The notes under the pieces: generated by a model | Databases searched by the model: none | The model's input: only the letters and a program-made list of their open reading frames with translations | Told to the model about the DNA's origin: nothing | Shown: positions 1-9,230 of the stretch, in pieces | How positions within the stretch are numbered: the first letter of the stretch is position 1 | Layout of the letters: each line of letters begins with the position of its first letter | Program-made: the position numbers and the translations under genes | Assembly: GCA_000702025.1 (NCBI GenBank) | Contig: KL370852.1 | Location: 169,542 to 233,541 of the forward strand | Source: Blautia schinkii DSM 10518 | GTDB lineage: Bacteria > Bacillota > Clostridia > Lachnospirales > Lachnospiraceae | Length of the DNA: 64,000 nt | Reading direction: 5' to 3'

Positions 1-3000
1 GATATGCGTTTTTATCGACTGTGATTTCGGTACTGATATGACCGTCACGGTCTGCCTCAAACTCCAATCCATTGATTGTCACAAAACCGTCGTCATCGGT
101 ATCCGCAAGAATATTTCCTTGTGCATCTGTTTCGTACACCGTGTAGCTTCCCATTTCCAATTCAAATACAAGAGGATATTTTCCTGCTGTTGGGTTCTGG
201 ACCTTTCCTCCGCTCACCCTTATTTGTCCAAAGGCTTTCTCATTAGAAAGCGTATTTACAATACTTCCTTGTTCATCAAAAACCCCAAAGTAATATAGAC
301 CATCCGGATATTCTCCATCGGCAAGCTGTGCACCGTCACCACCATAAAATTTCTTGTCGACGGCAAGCTGTGCTTTATTATTGGTTATATAGAAGCCGCC
401 TTTATTCTGTGAAATTCTATAATACTGTTCCGGAATCGTCATCTGTGAATTTATATCCGCATATATAAAAACATATTTTGCAGAAGCATTCCATACATAC
501 CCGTCCGGAGCCTTTGTCTCTACCAGACAATAATAGGTTTCCTTTTTCAGATTGGTCATGTATACCTTTCCCTGTGAGTCAGAAGTCACCTCTTTCTCAA
601 AAGTCCAGTCATTCACCATATCTGTGCTTTCAGGGTTTTTACCTTCATTTAACCGGTAAAGATTGAATACTGCTCCGCCCAGATACCTATTCGCATCCGA
701 ACCATCTACTTTATAGACAATGATATCCGGATTGGCGGTCGCGGAACCGGAAGCCTGCTTCACTTCAAATTCCTCTGAGTTTACATCCCCGTCAATATAT
801 TCTGTCTGATAATACAATTGGGCTGAATTTGTCAGTTGGACTATTTCCGCGTACTCATTAAAATTAACGTTATATGAAATCCTCAGAGGAGTGCTGTCGG
901 GAATTTCCACGGTAAATTTATGGTTTTCTGTGTCCAATGTCAATTTACAGGATGCCGTGATATCACTGCCTGTAGACAGATTTACCACCTTAAGGGAATT
1001 CGGTGCCAGAGACATTGTATTGTCCATCTGGTCAATGAAGCTAAGATTTCCGTTACCATCCCCAAGTGTGTTACCTGCTGTATTTACATTGACTGTATAC
1101 TCTACATACCGCTCCGGTGAGTTCTTGTCATATTTAGCCTTTTTATCCAACACCTCAAATTTTGCCTTAGCCTCTGCGCTTGCTGTATCCACAAGCACAT
1201 CGTTAAGATAGAAGCCGACCGTGTTGGTAAAAGTCACCTCACCGTTATCACCTATCAAACCGCTCACATCATCTACAGTGCAAACAATGACTATATTTCT
1301 CTGCTTTCCATTAATTTCCTTCATATGTCCGGTATAATCTATGACCAGATTTCCATCCGCATCTGTCTCATATCCATGAAATGGATTTGATGCAGTCTCA
1401 TATCTGACATTTTTAACTGTCAGCCCCTTGGGAAGTTTATCTATGATCTGCAACTTGCTGTCCTCGGGGTAGGAACGCTTTTGGGCATTGACAAGTATTC
1501 TCCAGCTTATTTCTCTGGTATTAGAATTATACTGTTTAAACACTTCTTTTTTGATAACGTTGCTTGATTTATATTTCACCTTTGCCGTGGCACTCTTCAC
1601 ATCAGTCTGTACTGTTAAGACTCCGGTGTTTATATATATCTCATCGTTTCCCTCACCCTTGCCGAAATCAGCGCTGGAATTATAAGTAATCTTTACCGGA
1701 TCGGAAACATCTCTTAAGAATTCCACAGTAAAGGATTTCTCATGACTTCCCTTTGATAAATTATAATCCGTACCGTCAGTAAGAACTGTATCATCCTTAT
1801 CGGTAATCACCAGATTCAGGTTCTCCCAGTCAAACGAATGCGATTTTGCTGCTTCCTCAAGTGATAAGTCATCCGTATAGATGGCTCCTCTGGGGATATC
1901 TCCATTGGAACCGCCGTTTCTGTATGCATGCAACGTTGTCTGCCAGGTAATCTGTCTGCCTGCGTAGTCCGGAGTATCCAAAACCTTTTTTTCTATGGAG
2001 AATACATCATAGTTCACACCTACAGTATAGGATGGAGCTGTACCAATTCCAGAGTCTGCCGGGGCAATTAACTCTATCTTATTCTTTAATTCCCCTGCCG
2101 AGTACTCGTCGTCGTTGAGCGTAACAATTGTGTCATACTGCAGCTCATAATAATAAGGTCCGTCAGCAACAAATTCAAGATACTCATATGTCTTTCCGTT
2201 TGTGGTCTCCGATTTAATATCAGGGGTGATCTGCCCTATTAATTTTTTACCATCCGTTCCGCCGTACTTATTTACAAAAATAGAAGATGGATCATATCTG
2301 TGTATTGTATTTGGCTCCAGAAGTGTATCCCGGACTGTCCATCCCTTAATATCTATCATTGGATTCTTATTCACATGTACAGCATAATGCAGTTTAGCGT
2401 TGCCATCTTCAGTATTCTTTATAATACTGCCTGTTTTTTCAAACCAGGTTTTTGGAAATGACATCTCCTCCCAATCAGTTCCTTTTCCACTCACATCCTC
2501 GCCCGTAACGTCAGCCGTATTTCTCAGAGTGATATTGGAACTAAAGCTTCCGTTTGCCCCTGACATATTTGCAAACCATATGCTTTTGTCTATCTTTACC
2601 TGGTAATTAATAACTATTTTTTCGGCTTTGCCGTCTCCGCCAAAACCTTTTTTGTTTTCACTTCCTAATATATCAAGGGTAAGATAAAAATCTTTGCTAT
2701 CATCACCAGCATCTTCTGTGATAGTTACATCCAATCCATTTGGATGACTCTCCACCTTCAAGCTGTCTTCCATATATTTTACGTATCTTTTCTCGCCGTA
2801 CCTAAAGTAATCATGAATCTTGAGCTGATTAATCGGAATGGTATTATTAGCCAAGGCATTGATGGTTACTTTAAAGGTTTGATATACATTTCCCTGCTCA
2901 TCTCTTGTCCTGTTACCCGCTTTGGCTTTATCAACAGTTATGGCAGCCTTTTTCTCTTTTTCCTTCACCTTAAACTTCAGTTCCACATCTCCGATATAGA

Positions 3001-4354
3001 TATATTTGTAACCATTATCATCGCCCGAACCAGAGAAATTAAGGCTTCCTGATGCCTCAAGCTGTGTACTGATACCATTTCGTCCAGGTATTCCCCCTTC
3101 TGTAAGCCAACTTTCATAATATGAAACTGTAATCAGCCCGTTGCCATCTATATCAAAAGACCCCACAACCTCTTCACTTCCACTTAGAGTTACCTTTACA
3201 CCAGTCTGGTTATTGAGGACCGCACCGCTGTCACCTAATTCCATTTGGTAACAAATCTTGTCACCCGGATAAATAGTGATATCCTGAGGAATCTGATACG
3301 CAATCCCAATCTTGATATCTTCCCCTGTCACAAATTCATGTTCACTCTCCGGAGTATACTTCACCCATACTCCCTTTTCTTTATAATACAGTCCGGAATC
3401 GTTGTGGTTAATCCAGCTTGTGTACTCCTGTCCTCTGGAAATGTCGTAAATCTTCGGCGCTTTCTTTTCTACCAGCACAAATCCCCAAACTGTCCTATAA
3501 GGGATCGCCAGCGCAGAACCATTGGAAAAATCTATAGAATTGTAATTTCCCTCACTGTAAAAATATAATTCCTGCCCGTCATTCAGACTGATTCCCTGTT
3601 TCAGGCTTGCGGTAAATGCCGGAATATTTTCTTTTTCTTCGCTGCAGGTCACTTTAAAAAATTCGGAACTTACAACAGTATTATTTTCTCCATTGAAGTA
3701 AGTGCTCAAGTTCTCCGGGATTTCATTCTCCCCAGCAGATTCTACTGACAATATACTCGCCCAAGGATTCTCACCCTCCGGTGCTGTATAAGAATACTCA
3801 ACATTTTCGATATATGAGCTTCCCGGAACACTGATTACAGCACTGCCCGGAATCTCTTCTCCCGGCTTATCCTCTGGCTCTTTACCGGTGCCGTCTTCTC
3901 CCTGTGAGCCATCATCTCCGGTACCGTCATTTCCCGTACCGTCGTCAACACTGCCATCTCCGGCATCATCGTTGATATCTCCGCCTGTACTCTCGTCACT
4001 CCCTGTACCATCCTCAGCACTTCCATCGCCGGAGTTATCTTCGTCAACCTGGTCATTTCCACCGGCCGCATCATTTCCAGGAGTGCTTTCGCTATCCTGA
4101 CCGCCTCCTATATCATCCTGACCGCCGTCACTATTACCCTCGTTGTCCAGATTCTCTCCAGTGCCGTCAGAAATATCCGGCGCACCATTGTCCTCACCGC
4201 CTCCGGCCTCCTCTGCTAAAGGCTGTACAGCTACTGCCGCATCCGTCCCGGAGATGTCACCCTCCGCTGCAAACACACTGCTGCAGTTCTGTGTCAGCAG
4301 GACCATAGTCAACATAACAGCTAAAACTCTTTTTATGCTTTTAAATTTATTCAC
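1..4354 (-). CDS. Large Cna-B/SpaA-type surface adhesin, N-terminal 1451 codons (3' end outside window)
   Basis: One uninterrupted minus-strand frame runs from a GTG at 4354 to the window edge. GGGAGG lies 7 bp upstream of the GTG. The product begins with a Sec signal peptide (basic MNKFKSIKR, hydrophobic stretch, probable cut after VFA near residue 32). A Gly/Asp/Glu/Ser/Thr-rich low-complexity stalk follows (about residues 40-160). About five modules of 135-170 residues come next, each with a W/Y-x-V-x-V-N-like strand (near residues 490, 660, 800, 953, 1088) and most with a D-x-LP/LL-type turn, as in isopeptide-forming fimbrial adhesins. A SpaA/Cna-B prealbumin-like domain lies near residues 1205-1300 (VYKVDG, lsGAVFNLY, ETKAPDGY), and a second such module begins near 1325. 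Any LPXTG anchor would be off-window. It starts 33 bp after the SARP regulator, suggesting co-transcription. Inferred role: covalently anchored adhesin or pilus subunit. Confidence 0.88.
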   Translation of the reverse strand, partial: MNKFKSIKRVLAVMLTMVLLTQNCSSVFAAEGDISGTDAAVAVQPLAEEAGGGEDNGAPDISDGTGENLDNEGNSDGGQDDIGGGQDSESTPGNDAAGGNDQVDEDNSGDGSAEDGTGSDESTGGDINDDAGDGSVDDGTGNDGTGDDGSQGEDGTGKEPEDKPGEEIPGSAVISVPGSSYIENVEYSYTAPEGENPWASILSVESAGENEIPENLSTYFNGENNTVVSSEFFKVTCSEEKENIPAFTASLKQGISLNDGQELYFYSEGNYNSIDFSNGSALAIPYRTVWGFVLVEKKAPKIYDISRGQEYTSWINHNDSGLYYKEKGVWVKYTPESEHEFVTGEDIKIGIAYQIPQDITIYPGDKICYQMELGDSGAVLNNQTGVKVTLSGSEEVVGSFDIDGNGLITVSYYESWLTEGGIPGRNGISTQLEASGSLNFSGSGDDNGYKYIYIGDVELKFKVKEKEKKAAITVDKAKAGNRTRDEQGNVYQTFKVTINALANNTIPINQLKIHDYFRYGEKRYVKYMEDSLKVESHPNGLDVTITEDAGDDSKDFYLTLDILGSENKKGFGGDGKAEKIVINYQVKIDKSIWFANMSGANGSFSSNITLRNTADVTGEDVSGKGTDWEEMSFPKTWFEKTGSIIKNTEDGNAKLHYAVHVNKNPMIDIKGWTVRDTLLEPNTIHRYDPSSIFVNKYGGTDGKKLIGQITPDIKSETTNGKTYEYLEFVADGPYYYELQYDTIVTLNDDEYSAGELKNKIELIAPADSGIGTAPSYTVGVNYDVFSIEKKVLDTPDYAGRQITWQTTLHAYRNGGSNGDIPRGAIYTDDLSLEEAAKSHSFDWENLNLVITDKDDTVLTDGTDYNLSKGSHEKSFTVEFLRDVSDPVKITYNSSADFGKGEGNDEIYINTGVLTVQTDVKSATAKVKYKSSNVIKKEVFKQYNSNTREISWRILVNAQKRSYPEDSKLQIIDKLPKGLTVKNVRYETASNPFHGYETDADGNLVIDYTGHMKEINGKQRNIVIVCTVDDVSGLIGDNGEVTFTNTVGFYLNDVLVDTASAEAKAKFEVLDKKAKYDKNSPERYVEYTVNVNTAGNTLGDGNGNLSFIDQMDNTMSLAPNSLKVVNLSTGSDITASCKLTLDTENHKFTVEIPDSTPLRISYNVNFNEYAEIVQLTNSAQLYYQTEYIDGDVNSEEFEVKQASGSATANPDIIVYKVDGSDANRYLGGAVFNLYRLNEGKNPESTDMVNDWTFEKEVTSDSQGKVYMTNLKKETYYCLVETKAPDGYVWNASAKYVFIYADINSQMTIPEQYYRISQNKGGFYITNNKAQLAVDKKFYGGDGAQLADGEYPDGLYYFGVFDEQGSIVNTLSNEKAFGQIRVSGGKVQNPTAGKYPLVFELEMGSYTVYETDAQGNILADTDDDGFVTINGLEFEADRDGHISTEITVDKNAY

Positions 4355-4374
4355 GTTGATATCCTCCCTGATTT

Positions 4375-4400
4375 TTAAGTAATAACCTTAAGTAATAACC
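4375..4400. repeat. 13-bp tandem duplication at the SARP stop codon
   Basis: TTAAGTAATAACC occurs twice back to back (4375-4387 and 4388-4400). On the minus strand the repeated unit encodes the last residues and TAA stop of the regulator, so the stop codon itself is duplicated just before the adhesin ribosome-binding site. Confidence 0.9.
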
Positions 4401-5605
4401 ATTACATTGTTACCATCCGTAAGCATTTCACATCTCAGCTCAACTTTTTTGTCACTGTACTGCTGGAACAGCATATCCACAATGCGTTGGCCTACGCGCA
4501 CGGCAAATTCTTCCTTACATGTAGAAAGCAGAATCACAAACTGGTTATCGCTGTACCGCGACACCACATCTCCGGCTCGGAGATAATTACAGAGCACACT
4601 CTCCAGGCGCTCCATCCCTACTCGTATATTAAAGAGCTTGCCTTCTTCTGTCTCGTTATAATAATTCCTCGCGTTCATAGTCAAAAGCAGGATAAATTCC
4701 ACTGTAGCGTTGTTATTTCTGAGAGCCCTGCGGGCTTCTACTCTGTAAATCTCCTTAAAAATTACAAATTCACAGAAATATACTCCCTCCCGTCTGCCCG
4801 ATTCCATCAAATCGTCAAGGATGTTTTTACCGTCCAAAGTGGTGTTTACATTTTTTAAGGAAATCATCTCTTTATAAACCTGATTCAAAAGCTCTGAGGT
4901 ACGGATTCCCAAATGTTTCTGAAAAAGCCGCGTAGCCTCATTATAATGCTTAAGGGCCAGGTCAACCTTATACTGCTCCATCAGGCTTCTCATAAGCCAG
5001 TAATGGAAGTCCTCATCCAGCTCATCCACCTTGAGAGCCGCGATACAGGTCTGCTGCATTTTATTGAATTCTTTTTTGTCCGAATAAATCTCTATCAGCT
5101 CTCTTGCTGCACTCAAATACATGGACTGATACCAGGTGGCAATAGGCACCATCCATCTTTCCGAAGCTAAATCCTCCTGCACATTGCCTTTATAGATAGA
5201 TAATGCCTTTTCATAAATCCGTTCCTTTTCATCAATTTCCTGTACTGTCTTGGCACTGGTACAGAGCTGCTCAAATTCTTCATAATCCGATTCAACGTCC
5301 ACCTGCATATTCCACCGGTAATACCCGCGGCGTGCCACAATATACTCTTCATCCCCCAGACGCATCATCATGCTCCGAAGCCGGTAAATCAGGTTTTTCA
5401 GCGCACCTGCGGGATTGCCGGTATTCTTCTCGCCCCAAAGAACATCTATCAGCTCTTGATGGGATATCTCCCTCTCCCGGTTCATCAATATGTACAATAA
5501 GAGCTTTATTAATTGTTGAGACCTCGCTGTCTCACTGTTGATGATTGCATTTTTGTTTTTCAGGTAAAATTCTGAAAATATCTGTAATTTAAGTTTTTTA
5601 TCCAT
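4388..5605 (-). CDS. SARP/BTAD-family transcriptional regulator with C-terminal degenerate GGDEF-like domain
   Basis: The ATG at 5605 is preferred because AGGTGG lies 11 bp upstream; an in-frame GTG at 5620 has no ribosome site. The 405-residue product begins with an OmpR/SARP-type winged helix (about residues 20-105: REISHQELIDVLWG, then the ALKNLIYRLR recognition region and a YYRWN wing). A helical BTAD/TPR region follows (about 110-250). The last 120 residues resemble a GGDEF fold: the string RAGDVVSRYSDNQFVILL has the spacing of a diguanylate cyclase active loop, but YSDNQF replaces GGDEF. No cyclase activity is expected; it may act as a nucleotide-sensing or dimerisation domain (inference). 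It lies directly upstream of, and probably in one transcript with, the adhesin gene, so it may control it. Confidence 0.8.
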   Translation of the reverse strand: MDKKLKLQIFSEFYLKNKNAIINSETARSQQLIKLLLYILMNREREISHQELIDVLWGEKNTGNPAGALKNLIYRLRSMMMRLGDEEYIVARRGYYRWNMQVDVESDYEEFEQLCTSAKTVQEIDEKERIYEKALSIYKGNVQEDLASERWMVPIATWYQSMYLSAARELIEIYSDKKEFNKMQQTCIAALKVDELDEDFHYWLMRSLMEQYKVDLALKHYNEATRLFQKHLGIRTSELLNQVYKEMISLKNVNTTLDGKNILDDLMESGRREGVYFCEFVIFKEIYRVEARRALRNNNATVEFILLLTMNARNYYNETEEGKLFNIRVGMERLESVLCNYLRAGDVVSRYSDNQFVILLSTCKEEFAVRVGQRIVDMLFQQYSDKKVELRCEMLTDGNNVMVIT

Positions 5606-5822
5606 AATAATCGGTTCCACCTATAACGAGAAAGTATTGTTGACTAAAATACTTCACTCTTCTTTTTTATCCATTCTATTTCAAAATAGTCACATAACAG
5701 TCACACGGACAGTTTTAATACCTTTATTTTCCATATCCAGGCTGTGTAACTTTTAGCATAAATCTTACTCCTTTTATGTACTTTCTCCAAGTAATATTTT
5801 TTCTTCCTTTTTCTCCCGAATC

Positions 5823-5831
5823 TGCTATACT
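5823..5831 (+). promoter_or_regulatory. Probable extended -10 promoter of the pseudopilus operon
   Basis: TGCTATACT at 5823-5831 is an extended -10 element (TGn plus TATACT) about 60 bp upstream of the first gene. No good -35 box lies 16-18 bp before it. It sits in the 287-bp divergent region between the SARP gene and this operon; nothing else clear was seen in that region. Confidence 0.4.
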
Positions 5832-5892
5832 TAGTTTAAACTATTGTAAGAAGCAAAATGGCCCTAATTACACTATGCAAAGGAGCGGCAAT

Positions 5893-6816
5893 ATGCACAG
5901 ATCATTTTTTGTCCGTCCTCTTTTCATGCTTATTTTTTGTATATGCCTATTATGCGCGTGCAATCCACCGGCCGACCATGAAGCATCCGATGAGCCTCCT
6001 GTTTTTTCCCCTCTCAGGGTTCTTGTACCGGAAGCTCCGGGCACGGAAATATTGGGAAACCCTCCCTTGACCCTTGATGTGTCAAACACAGACCAGGGCT
6101 ACCTCACAGCCCGGAACGACTCTCCCGAAAAAAGGGCAAATCTCCAGCTTCAGGCCCCGGACAGCGTGCTCTATTCCTATTTCCTGGAGCCGGGAGAGAC
6201 CGCGGTCATTCCGTTTACCGGCGGAGGCGGAAACTACCAGATCACATGTTACCAGCAGGTAAGCGGAAGCCAGTACGCCGCCCTATATGCAGAGCAGATA
6301 GAAGTGATTCTCGAAAATGAATTTCTTCCATATATATATCCGAATCAATACGTGAACTTTTCCCCCGAGTCCGAGGTCAGCAAAAAAGCGCTGTCCATGC
6401 TGCCGGATGATGCAGCGGATGTAGAGGCACTGGACGCGGTGTACACCTACGTGACAGGCTCCATCATCTACGATACGGAAAAAGCGGCAAACGTGGATGC
6501 AGGTTATCTCCCGGACGTGGATGATACTCTCGAAAGCGGCACAGGTATCTGTTTCGATTATGCGGCTCTTATGACCGCTATGCTGCGGAGCCGCGACATT
6601 CCCTGCAAGCTTCAGATTGGTTACAGCGGGGATATTAAGCATGCCTGGATCGATGTGTATATCCGCTCAAAAGGCTGGGTGGAGGGTGCGATTGTTTTCG
6701 ACGGTGAAACCTGGCAGCGTATGGATCCAACCTTTGACGCGAACAGCACCGACAAAGATTTCATCCGCTCATTCATCGGGGACGGCACAAATTATACGGT
6801 ACAGTTCACCCGCTGA
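5893..6816 (+). CDS. Transglutaminase-like domain lipoprotein
   Basis: The ATG at 5893 is chosen because AAAGGAG lies 8 bp upstream and because it begins a lipoprotein signal peptide (MHRSFFVRPLFMLIF, lipobox LLCAC). A frame extension back to 5776 has no ribosome site. The 307-residue product has a central beta-rich part and a C-terminal transglutaminase-like (papain-fold) domain. The Cys-His-Asp triad is visible: GICFDYA (near residue 220), KHAWIDVY (near 250) and RMDPTFD (near 280). It is predicted to act outside the membrane as a protease or crosslinker-like enzyme. It is the first gene of the pseudopilus operon, 22 bp before pilC. A role in processing or crosslinking surface or pilus proteins is an inference. 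Confidence 0.82.
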   Translation: MHRSFFVRPLFMLIFCICLLCACNPPADHEASDEPPVFSPLRVLVPEAPGTEILGNPPLTLDVSNTDQGYLTARNDSPEKRANLQLQAPDSVLYSYFLEPGETAVIPFTGGGGNYQITCYQQVSGSQYAALYAEQIEVILENEFLPYIYPNQYVNFSPESEVSKKALSMLPDDAADVEALDAVYTYVTGSIIYDTEKAANVDAGYLPDVDDTLESGTGICFDYAALMTAMLRSRDIPCKLQIGYSGDIKHAWIDVYIRSKGWVEGAIVFDGETWQRMDPTFDANSTDKDFIRSFIGDGTNYTVQFTR

Positions 6817-6838
6817 GCCAGACCGGAAAGGAGTTTTT

Positions 6839-7882
6839 ATGAAAAATAAGCTGAACAAGCAGGAGCTATTTTATTTTTGTGAACAGCTTTCTATTATTTT
6901 GCGTTCAGGTATCGGCAGCACCGAGGCGCTTCGATTACTTTGTGAGGACAGTACTTCTCCTAAAAGCAAGGAACTATTTACTGCGCTTCTGTCTGACTTG
7001 GAGGTAAGTGGTTCACTTTCACATGCCCTGGAAAGCTCAGGCGAGTTTCCCCGGTCCATGACTGCATATATCAAGGTCGGCGAAGAAACGGGCTGTCTCG
7101 ATGAGATTTTGGCAAGCCTGACCGAGCACTATGAACAAGAAATCAGCATTTCCGAGCAGATAAAAAGTGCCGTCACCTATCCTCTTTTGATGCTGGGTAT
7201 GATGGCGGCTGTGATCGTGATTTTGCTGGTAAAGGTCCTTCCTGTGTTCCGGCAGGTTTTCCGCCAGATGGGGCTGGAGATGAACGGTATCTCACGGAGT
7301 ATGCTCGATGCCGGTGCATCCATCAGTCGTTATTCCACTGTATTTCTGGCCGCAGCAGCACTTATTGCGGTCTGCATCCTATTCCTGTGCCTCCATCCCA
7401 AAGGCAGAGAGATGCTCATTAAGGCCTCCTCTCATATGCCACGCCTTAAGGAAATCCCGGTGGCAATGGATTATGCACGCCTGACCCAAGCAATTGCACT
7501 TGGCCTGCACAGCGGACTCGGGCCGGAAACCAGTGTCTCCCTGGCAAAGGAGCTCGTCTCCCACCCCCTTGTAGAAAAGCGTGTTGAAAATGCCGCACAG
7601 CTTCTAAATGACGGTGCACTTTTTTCCCAGGCTATGTCTGAGTCCGGGCTATACAGCGGCATGGATGCGCGGTTGATTTCCATCGGATATCAGGCAGGCG
7701 CTGCCGACGAGGTAATGCGTAAGCTTTCACTGCGTTACCGTGACAACTCCCTGTCACTTGTGGCACGCTCCGCATCTGTGGTGGAGCCCACTATTGTGAT
7801 CATTCTTTCCCTGCTTGTGGGTCTGGTACTGCTTTCTGTCATGATGCCGCTGTTGGGAATTCTTTCTGAAATGATGATCTGA
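6839..7882 (+). CDS. Type II secretion/type IV pilus inner-membrane platform protein (GspF/PilC family)
   Basis: The start at 6839 follows GGAAAGGAG by 7 bp; the same frame stays open upstream but has no ribosome site. The 347-residue product carries two copies of the T2SSF helical domain. The first ends in YIKVGEETGCLDEIL and the second in LISIGYQAGAADEVM, both the typical G-E/Q-x-G-x-L/A-DE signature. There are three hydrophobic segments near residues 115-140, 165-185 and 315-340. At 347 residues it is slightly shorter than typical PilC (about 400). As platform protein it would bind the ATPase encoded at the end of the operon and drive assembly of the small pilins encoded between them. Confidence 0.88.
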   Translation: MKNKLNKQELFYFCEQLSIILRSGIGSTEALRLLCEDSTSPKSKELFTALLSDLEVSGSLSHALESSGEFPRSMTAYIKVGEETGCLDEILASLTEHYEQEISISEQIKSAVTYPLLMLGMMAAVIVILLVKVLPVFRQVFRQMGLEMNGISRSMLDAGASISRYSTVFLAAAALIAVCILFLCLHPKGREMLIKASSHMPRLKEIPVAMDYARLTQAIALGLHSGLGPETSVSLAKELVSHPLVEKRVENAAQLLNDGALFSQAMSESGLYSGMDARLISIGYQAGAADEVMRKLSLRYRDNSLSLVARSASVVEPTIVIILSLLVGLVLLSVMMPLLGILSEMMI

Positions 7883-7892
7883 GGTGTTTTAT

Positions 7893-8243
7893 ATGGATTT
7901 ATTTGAAAGTCCTGCAAAAAAAATAAGGCGCCAGCTTGGCTATCTCCTCCCTGCGCTTCTGCTCATTGCGCTCTGTGCTCTGTTCCTTTCCGGGATAAAC
8001 CGCACATCTGTGGAAACTCTGAAAAATGAACAGGTCACCCTGGAGCAGGCACTTCAGAAAGGAGCTGTCCGTGTCTACGCACTCACAGGACGTTATCCCC
8101 AGAGTCTCTCACAGCTCCTGGACGATTGCGGCATCACCTATGACCATGAGAAATTCGTGGTAGAATACGTGGCTAACAGTTCGAATCTGCTGCCCATGAT
8201 CAGCGTAATACCCTTGTCAGGCGAAAAAGGAGGGGCACCATGA
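7893..8243 (+). CDS. Small membrane-anchored protein of the pseudopilus operon, function unknown
   Basis: The ATG at 7893 follows GAGGTG by 6 bp. An in-frame GTG at 7884 overlaps that ribosome site and is less likely. The 116-residue product has a basic N-terminus, one transmembrane helix (about residues 19-37, LLPALLLIALCALFLSG) and an extracytoplasmic region containing ALTGRYPQSLSQLL, a phrase like those in pseudopilin-type heads. There is no GFxxxE prepilin cleavage site, so it is either a non-cleaved minor component or a PilN/O-like scaffold (inference). It is 10 bp after pilC and overlaps the next gene by 4 bp (ATGA), which shows translational coupling. Confidence 0.65.
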   Translation: MDLFESPAKKIRRQLGYLLPALLLIALCALFLSGINRTSVETLKNEQVTLEQALQKGAVRVYALTGRYPQSLSQLLDDCGITYDHEKFVVEYVANSSNLLPMISVIPLSGEKGGAP

Positions 8244-8749
8244 ACCGTACCAAACCGCGCAGCCATTCTATAGATATTTTATTTTCCCTGCTGCTTTTCG
8301 GTATGTTTGTACTTTTTATCCTGATGATGCTTGTGTTTTCGGCCCAGACCTACAAAGCCTCAGTAAAAGGACTGGAGGAAAATAACAACCTCCATACCGC
8401 AGCAGTTTACCTCACCACGAAATTCCGGCAGCATGATTCAGAGAACAGCGTAAAGCTTACAGATTTCCAAGGTTCCCCTGCACTCTGCCTTTCTGATACC
8501 ATTGACGGTGAAGAGTATGTGACTTATATTTATTTACAAGATAAAGAATTAAAGGAGCTTTTCACTGTGCAGGGTTCTGCAGCCACGGCTGAGATGGGAA
8601 TGCCTGTGGCTGAACTTGAAGGTTTTGCTATAGCGGAAACGCCGGAAGGCTTTTACCAAATTACAATGGAAAGTTCAGATGGCGCGCACAGCCGCCTTTT
8701 ACTTCATCCCGGAACTCCAGCAGATAAAAATTCTTCAGAAAAAGATTAG
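8240..8749 (+). CDS. DUF4860-like membrane-anchored pseudopilus component
   Basis: The start overlaps the stop of the preceding gene (ATGA). The 169-residue product is N-terminally anchored: NRTKPRSHSIDILFSLLLFGMF begins a hydrophobic segment reaching about residue 36. An alpha/beta extracytoplasmic domain of about 130 residues follows. The N-terminal HSIDILF phrase is one I associate with DUF4860 proteins in clostridial type II secretion/pilus clusters; this is recalled, not searched. There is no classical G|FxxxE prepilin motif. It probably forms part of the pilus tip or a scaffold. Function is unproven. Confidence 0.62.
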   Translation: MNRTKPRSHSIDILFSLLLFGMFVLFILMMLVFSAQTYKASVKGLEENNNLHTAAVYLTTKFRQHDSENSVKLTDFQGSPALCLSDTIDGEEYVTYIYLQDKELKELFTVQGSAATAEMGMPVAELEGFAIAETPEGFYQITMESSDGAHSRLLLHPGTPADKNSSEKD

Positions 8750-8786
8750 ACTCTCACCAAGGCTAAAATCATAAAAGGAGGGTTCT

Positions 8787-9230
8787 ATGCCAAAATTGAC
8801 CTCTCACTCTAAAACAGGTCTTTTCCTGATGGAAATGATCTTATCACTGCTGATCCTGTCCCTGGCTGGTGCTGCCTGTATCCAGGTTTTCGCGTCAGCC
8901 TATAAAAGCCGTGTAAAAGCCCGGGAGCTTAACCACATTCAGGAGCTTACAACAACTGTGGGGGAAATCCTCGAGGGCAGTGACGGAGAGCCCCGGACAA
9001 TACTGAGCCTGCTTCCTGACGGAACAGAGGAAAACGGTGTACTTAAATACTATTACAACAGTTCATGGCAAGCCTGCCTTCCCGCTGAATCGTGCTATCA
9101 AATGCACCTGGTCCTCTCCGCAAGTACCGGAGAAAAGGGCGGAATCTTAAGCTTTTATGATTCTGCGGAAAACGAACTCTACAAATTGTCCATACGTTTT
9201 CCACAGATAGGTGAGGGGGCAGCGGCATGA
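8787..9230 (+). CDS. Type IV prepilin-like (pseudopilin) protein
   Basis: AGGAGG lies 5 bp before the ATG. The 147-residue product has a short N-terminal leader ending TKTG followed by LFLMEMILSLLILSLAGAA. That is a canonical class III prepilin signal: cleavage after Gly and Glu at mature position 5, leading into a hydrophobic helix. The head is small and Glu-rich with one likely disulfide pair (residues near 96 and 102). It is the only protein in the operon with a clean prepilin peptidase site, so it is probably the major pseudopilin. The peptidase itself is not in this window. It overlaps the next gene by 4 bp. Confidence 0.78.
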   Translation: MPKLTSHSKTGLFLMEMILSLLILSLAGAACIQVFASAYKSRVKARELNHIQELTTTVGEILEGSDGEPRTILSLLPDGTEENGVLKYYYNSSWQACLPAESCYQMHLVLSASTGEKGGILSFYDSAENELYKLSIRFPQIGEGAAA

